Shown here piece after piece: positions 45,891-50,043 of a stretch of 50,043 bases of DNA. The notes under the pieces were generated by a model, which saw nothing but the letters and a program-made list of their open reading frames with translations, was not told where the DNA came from and ran no database searches. Position 1 is the first letter of the stretch. The number at the start of each line of letters is the position of its first letter. Source of the stretch: Brevinema andersonii (lineage in GTDB: Bacteria; Spirochaetota; DYKD01); NCBI GenBank assembly GCA_020722765.1, contig DYKD01000017.1, positions 1-50,043 of the forward strand, written 5' to 3'. The position numbers and the translations under genes were made by a program.

Positions 45891-47786
45891 GCTGTTTTTT
45901 ATCGTTTTTTTCATGATTTTCAGATTTTCTTTAATAGATTTTATCTTAGGATAGATATTTAATAATCTTTCTATGTTCATCGAAGTGTCACGGTTTGGCA
46001 ATTCAGTTTTTCCTTTCATGTTTTCATAAGTGACAGGGATAATAAGATTTTTATCCAATTTGAATGTTTGCGCAAGAATAAGTCCGAAGTCATATCTTGA
46101 TATTTTTTCAGTTCCACCAAAATTTATTATTTGGTTTTTAATATCTAGTTTGATCATTGCTTCTATAGCCTTACCCCCATCAATGGTCGAAATAGGTGTA
46201 CGGAACTGATCCGAAAAGAGATAGATATTTTCATTGTTTTTCATTGAGGTCAATATCCAGTTTATGAAACTAGCATGATACTTGTTTGATGGACCATAAC
46301 TTAAAGCCGTTCGAAGTATGATGTAATTATAACATCGGTTTTTTATGATTTTTTCTGCTGCGAGTTTGGTTTTTTCATAAACGTACTTGGGATGAAGACG
46401 ATCAGTTTCAAGATGAAGACCAGGAGTTTTTCCCCCATAAACGAGGTCTGTTGAAAAGAAAAAAAGTTTTGACTTATAGAGATTACTCCATTGGCATATC
46501 CTTTCCGTAGCATCTTGATTGGTCTTGATCGCTGCTTGGGGATCAGCTTCACATTCTTTTAATTTTGATATGGCTGCAGTATGGATGATAATATCAGGTT
46601 TGGTTTTTTTTAAAGTTAAATCAACGCTTTTATGATTTGCCAAGTCCATTTTAAACATTTTTACGTCTTTGATTTTTGGCTTGATATTTCTGTATGTTGC
46701 ATAGATATCAAAATTTTTAGAGAGTGTTTTTATGAAGTAGGAAAGTAATTGATAGCCCCAAAGACCAGTAGCGCCTGTGATGAGTATCTTTTGTTTTGTC
46801 TTTTTTAAAGTATTATACCAATTTACGGTATGTTCAACATGTTTTTTCAGATTACGGTCAGGATGATAATTCAATCCATTGATTGCCTTATCTATCTTAA
46901 AATCATAGTCTAGTCCTGCATGATTAACCCTGTAACATGTTAAGAGTGGAGGTGATTTTATCCTGAAAATCTTATATAACGTTTCTGAAAACCACGCTAA
47001 TACATAAGCGATACGGATATGAACATTTAATGAGGGCAAGGGGATTTTCATCGTATTGCAATAATATCCAATGTAATCTTGCCAAGTGACTGATATTCCA
47101 TCAGTGATGTTGTATATTTGGTTAACTCCCATATCGGGAGCAGAAGCTTTTTTCATAGCTTGTATGAGATTCTCAATATATAATGGGGATAACAAGGCTC
47201 TTCCGCCATTGATAAATCCCATTTTACCGTTTTCAAGCGCTTCAAGTAGTTTAAGTGTTGTAGTCCTGTCATGGGGTCCATAAACATCGCCAGGTCTAAG
47301 TATTGTGATGTTTATCCTGTTACGTCTAGCATATCCCAAAGCCATTTTTTCCATGACTGATTTTGAAATTACATAGGGTGTGTTTTGTATTTTGGGCGTG
47401 TCATTTTCTGAGCAGGATTTCTGATTGAACCCCATCACAGAAAGAGAAGAAAGAATGACAGTTTTTTTTGCCTTGATTTTTTTAGCAAAGCGCAAGACTT
47501 TTAAAGTCCCAGTGACATTTGTCTCGTGAAATTTCCTGTATTCACCCCAATCACTCGCTAAACCAGCGACATGGTAGATGGTTTCAACTTTGCCAATTTT
47601 AGAGGATAACTTGACTATGTCAGTAATATCTCCGAAAACAAGTTTAACATCAAGTCCTTTCAAATAATGCAAATCACTTGAGGATCGGACTAATCCAGTT
47701 ACGTGAAATCTGTTTTTAAGCAGTGTTTCACATAGTTTGCTGCCGATAAAACCATTTGCACCAGTTACCAGGACCTTTTCTGACAT
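45885..47786 (-). CDS. Fused double SDR: 3-beta-HSD/epimerase-like plus RmlD-like
   Basis: A 633-residue protein made of two Rossmann short-chain dehydrogenase domains. The first (about 1-325) has GANGFIG at 9-15, the active-site Tyr138-x-x-x-Lys142 (YVISK) and RPGDVYGPHD; it resembles 3-beta-hydroxysteroid/dihydroflavonol-type reductases. The second (about 333-633) has GATGLWG at 338-344, FFFSTDLVYGG and Tyr468-x-x-x-Lys472 (YVYEK), as in RmlD, the dTDP-4-dehydrorhamnose reductase. Both sites look intact. No other sugar-nucleotide gene is nearby. It follows htpG after only seven bases, so they share a transcript. Substrates are unknown. Confidence 0.8.
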   Translation of the reverse strand: MSEKVLVTGANGFIGSKLCETLLKNRFHVTGLVRSSSDLHYLKGLDVKLVFGDITDIVKLSSKIGKVETIYHVAGLASDWGEYRKFHETNVTGTLKVLRFAKKIKAKKTVILSSLSVMGFNQKSCSENDTPKIQNTPYVISKSVMEKMALGYARRNRINITILRPGDVYGPHDRTTTLKLLEALENGKMGFINGGRALLSPLYIENLIQAMKKASAPDMGVNQIYNITDGISVTWQDYIGYYCNTMKIPLPSLNVHIRIAYVLAWFSETLYKIFRIKSPPLLTCYRVNHAGLDYDFKIDKAINGLNYHPDRNLKKHVEHTVNWYNTLKKTKQKILITGATGLWGYQLLSYFIKTLSKNFDIYATYRNIKPKIKDVKMFKMDLANHKSVDLTLKKTKPDIIIHTAAISKLKECEADPQAAIKTNQDATERICQWSNLYKSKLFFFSTDLVYGGKTPGLHLETDRLHPKYVYEKTKLAAEKIIKNRCYNYIILRTALSYGPSNKYHASFINWILTSMKNNENIYLFSDQFRTPISTIDGGKAIEAMIKLDIKNQIINFGGTEKISRYDFGLILAQTFKLDKNLIIPVTYENMKGKTELPNRDTSMNIERLLNIYPKIKSIKENLKIMKKTIKNSL

Positions 47787-47793
47787 TAGAATA

Positions 47794-49656
47794 TTAAATC
47801 GATTTTTCCAGAAATTTTGAAAGTCTCTGGGAAAAACCAGCAGGATCAGGCAGTTTTAATCCTTCTACAATCAGAGCCTGTTCCAATAAAAGTCTTGAGG
47901 TGTCTTCAAAAACCGTCATATCTTCGATTTTCGAAAGTTTCTGTATGATGGGATGGTCTGGATTGATTTCAAGAATGGGTTTTACATCTGGCATATTCGC
48001 ATGTCCAAAAGCTTTAAACAGCCTTTGTACACGTTGAGAGGGATCGTCCTTACCTGTTGTTATACAGGCCGGAACACCAGTCAGTCTGAATCCAGCCTTG
48101 ACGTCTTTTACAGAATCCCTGAGTACGGCTTTTATCTTTTCAACGATAGGCTTAGCATTGTCTGCCTTCTTTTTTTCTTCATCAGACATGAGGTCATCTG
48201 CCGCATCAGCTCTGTTAACTGATGAAAGTTCATGTTCCTTGTACTTTTGCATCCCTGAAAGGACCAGTTCATCAACATCATCATCCATGATGAGTACATC
48301 AAGATTTTTATTTCTATAGATTTCAAGAAGTGGAGATTTTGATATGTCAACATCTTTGGATCCCGTTATGTAATGGATTTTTTTCTGGTCAGGATTCATG
48401 TTTTTTACATATTCATCAAAGGATATGAATTTTCCGGTCTTCATTGATTTGAATATCAAAAGTTCCATAATCGTATCTCTATTCAGGAAATCCGCGGACA
48501 TCCCTTCTTTCAGAGCTCTCCCGAATTCAGAAAAGAATTTTTCATATTTTTCCCTGTTATCCATGAGGGATTTGATTTCAGAAAGAATTTTTTTTACAGA
48601 AGCTTCCTTGATTTTTTCTAATACTCGGTTATGTTGGAGGATTTCCCTGGAAACATTCAAAGGAAGGTCTTCTGCATCGATTATTCCATGTACAAATCTT
48701 AGGTAGACAGGCAATAATTCCTTGTTGTCTGACATTATGAAAACACGTTTAATATATAACTTCAGATGGCTTTGATAGTCAGCATAATACATGTCCATGG
48801 GAGCTTTTTGAGGGATATAGAAAAGGGTCGTATATTGGAGTGTTCCTTCGGCCTTTGTATGAAAATAATGAAGTGGTGGTTCTGAGTCGTGATATAGAGT
48901 CTTATAGAAATCAGAATAATCTTCCTCCTTTATTTCTGATTTCGACCTGCGCCAGAGTGCGGATGCTGAATTGACCTGTTTTTCCTTTTTTGTTTTCCCT
49001 TTTGGTTTCCCTTTGTCATCATATTCTTCATCCATGTAAGACAGGAATATGGGATATGCGATATGGTCCGAGTATTTTTTTATTGTCTGTTCTGTCTCCC
49101 AATGCTCTGAATATTCTTTTCCTTCTTCATTGAGAAAAAGACGTATTGATGTGCCATGGGAGTCTTTTTCAGTCTCAGAAATTTCATAATCACCTTTGCC
49201 CGTACTGGCCCAAAGATAGGCTTTCCCTGAATTCGCTTTTTTAGACAGGACTTCAACCTTGTCGGCAACCATGAAACTTGAGTAAAACCCGACACCGAAC
49301 TGACCTATAAGGTTAATGTCTTTTGAATCATTGTTTTTTATCTGTTCGATGAAGTTTTTCGTGCCTGAGCGTGCTATCGTACCTAAGTTGTCCTCTAAGT
49401 CCTTTTCATCCATGCCTATCCCTGTATCAGTTATAGTGAGTTCATGTTTTTCTTCATCCAAGGATATGGTTATCCGTGGTTCAAAGGATATTTTTGAGTA
49501 TGAAGGATCTGTTAGAGTTAATAGCTTGAGCTTGTCTAATGCATCAGAAGCATTGGAAATCAATTCACGAAGAAAAATCTCTTTATGTGAATATAAAGAA
49601 TGAATGATGAGTTGGAGAAGTTGATTGACTTCAGTTTGAAATTGGTGTTTAGCCAT
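47794..49656 (-). CDS. htpG: Molecular chaperone HtpG (Hsp90)
   Basis: The 620-residue Hsp90 has the GHKL ATPase motifs in order: ELISNASDALDKL, DTGIGMDEKDL, GTIARSGTKNF and GQFGVGFYSSFMVADKV. The middle domain has LPLNVSREILQ with the Arg that contacts ATP. The C-terminal dimerisation region is present and no MEEVD tail is expected. On the reverse strand AGGTGG lies about seven bases ahead of the ATG. A sigma-70-like promoter lies upstream, and no CIRCE element or clear sigma-32 -10 is seen. Confidence 0.97.
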   Translation of the reverse strand: MAKHQFQTEVNQLLQLIIHSLYSHKEIFLRELISNASDALDKLKLLTLTDPSYSKISFEPRITISLDEEKHELTITDTGIGMDEKDLEDNLGTIARSGTKNFIEQIKNNDSKDINLIGQFGVGFYSSFMVADKVEVLSKKANSGKAYLWASTGKGDYEISETEKDSHGTSIRLFLNEEGKEYSEHWETEQTIKKYSDHIAYPIFLSYMDEEYDDKGKPKGKTKKEKQVNSASALWRRSKSEIKEEDYSDFYKTLYHDSEPPLHYFHTKAEGTLQYTTLFYIPQKAPMDMYYADYQSHLKLYIKRVFIMSDNKELLPVYLRFVHGIIDAEDLPLNVSREILQHNRVLEKIKEASVKKILSEIKSLMDNREKYEKFFSEFGRALKEGMSADFLNRDTIMELLIFKSMKTGKFISFDEYVKNMNPDQKKIHYITGSKDVDISKSPLLEIYRNKNLDVLIMDDDVDELVLSGMQKYKEHELSSVNRADAADDLMSDEEKKKADNAKPIVEKIKAVLRDSVKDVKAGFRLTGVPACITTGKDDPSQRVQRLFKAFGHANMPDVKPILEINPDHPIIQKLSKIEDMTVFEDTSRLLLEQALIVEGLKLPDPAGFSQRLSKFLEKSI

Positions 49657-49685
49657 GATACCACCTGTATTAATAAATTTCGCAT

Positions 49686-49714
49686 AATATAAGTCCTTCC
49701 ATAAAGGATTTCAA
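49686..49714 (-). promoter_or_regulatory. Promoter for htpG
   Basis: On the minus strand TTGAAA (plus 49709-49714) and TATATT (plus 49686-49691) are 17 bases apart, about 30 bases before the start codon. The -35 lies in CCCCTTGAAA, which also resembles the sigma-32 -35 core, but the matching CCCCAT-type -10 is missing. Confidence 0.55.
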
Positions 49715-49892
49715 GGGGTATTTATAAATTTGATAACTAAACCCTTGATATGTAGTATGCAGTCTATATAGATATGATTTTTATTTGGCGAGGTGGTTTT
49801 TGACTTCTTCTAAAGGCGTAAAGCTTGTTTTTAATCCTAAAATCCCTGTTTTTTATAACTATGTTTTAAAGGACAAGCGATAAAGCAGAATT
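49715..49892. other. Intergenic region upstream of htpG and of the transposase fragment
   Basis: No gene, strong hairpin or clear promoter for the plus-strand transposase can be defined. A TAA stop (49881-49883) closes the transposase frame upstream. The left end of the presumed insertion sequence, including any terminal inverted repeat, cannot be identified without the other end. Confidence 0.3.
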
Positions 49893-50043
49893 ATGTCCAT
49901 GTTTTTAGAGAACGAGGCCAATACCCTTTGTGGAACTCGATATGCTCATCAGAAAGGTCGTACAGACTACAGATATGGCAAACAATCTGGATTTATCTAT
50001 GCTGGAGGTCAACGTGTTCCCATCCAAAAGCCACGAGTCATAT
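49893..50043 (+). mobile_element. Start of an IS256/mutator-type transposase (cut by window edge)
   Basis: The frame from ATG 49893 (or 49899) is open to the end of the window. It reads MSMFLENEANTLCGTRYAHQ, followed by RTDYRYGKQSGFIYAGGQRV and PIQKPRVI. This matches the N-terminal region of IS256-like mutator transposases (E.E.L.G.RY...R..YR.G...G.....GQ.VP...PRVR). The upstream stop at 49881 suggests that a longer N-terminus, usual in the family, may be lost or in another frame. The catalytic DDE part lies beyond the window, so I cannot tell whether the element is intact. Confidence 0.7.

Noticed and set aside
49657-49740. A CIRCE element or sigma-32 promoter for htpG
   Set aside because: No TTAGCACTC/GAGTGCTAA dyad is seen, and the -10 fits sigma-70 instead.
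1-50043. CRISPR arrays, prophage or defence modules
   Set aside because: No regularly spaced direct repeats, phage structural genes or recognised defence genes were seen in the window.

Overview
The window looks like part of a low-GC bacterial chromosome, most probably a spirochaete (Spirochaetota). Pointers are the EF-Tu, which apart from its G1 and switch I regions reads like treponemal EF-Tu, a DUF2225 double-CxxC protein, a 29-residue AURKAIP1/COX24-like basic protein, zinc-ribbon S14/L33/L36, a spirochaete-style lipobox, and outer-membrane and TonB genes that imply a diderm cell. The assignment rests on remembered family features, not on a search.

Layout. (1) 1-2500: an eroded region with an MFS exporter whose 3' end runs into a probable dispersed repeat, a frameshifted and 5'-truncated SpoIIE/RsbU phosphatase, and a lipoprotein. 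(2) 2500-7940: nadE, then a tightly coupled envelope operon (HEAT-repeat protein, CsgG-like protein, large outer-membrane protein) ending at a hairpin. (3) 8077-23600: the secE-nusG-rplKAJL-rpoBC-rpsLG-fusA-tuf transcription/translation block, opened by tRNA-Thr, rpmG and tRNA-Trp and closed by a strong terminator after tuf. (4) 23638-38769: the complete S10-spc-alpha ribosomal superoperon, rpsJ to rplQ, with secY, adk, map and infA. (5) 38800-43020: a run of housekeeping and uncharacterised genes (DUF2225, truA, DUF1844, the tiny basic protein, moxR, DUF58) ending in a decayed ygiQ. (6) 43075-45890: a new transcription unit with a STAS protein, a GAF-GAF-degenerate-GGDEF protein and a TonB-like protein. 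(7) 45885-49714, minus strand: htpG followed by a fused two-domain SDR protein. (8) The start of an IS256-like transposase at the right edge.

Most of the window is a conserved informational gene cluster. Its genes supply RNA polymerase, most ribosomal proteins, the translation elongation GTPases, Sec translocase subunits SecE and SecY, and N-terminal methionine processing.

The strongest anomaly is tuf. The only EF-Tu gene here lacks the P-loop aspartate (GHISHGKS instead of GHVDHGKT) and the switch I Arg-Gly (KKIVTI instead of ARGITI), and has an effector loop about eight residues longer. The two missing positions are the ones that hold the structural monovalent cation in translational GTPases. 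EF-G next door is canonical. Secondary points are an apparent AUA start codon for map, Thr at the rifampicin-site position 531 of RpoB, a homopolymer-frameshifted ygiQ remnant, and a degenerate GGDEF/STAS signalling cluster.
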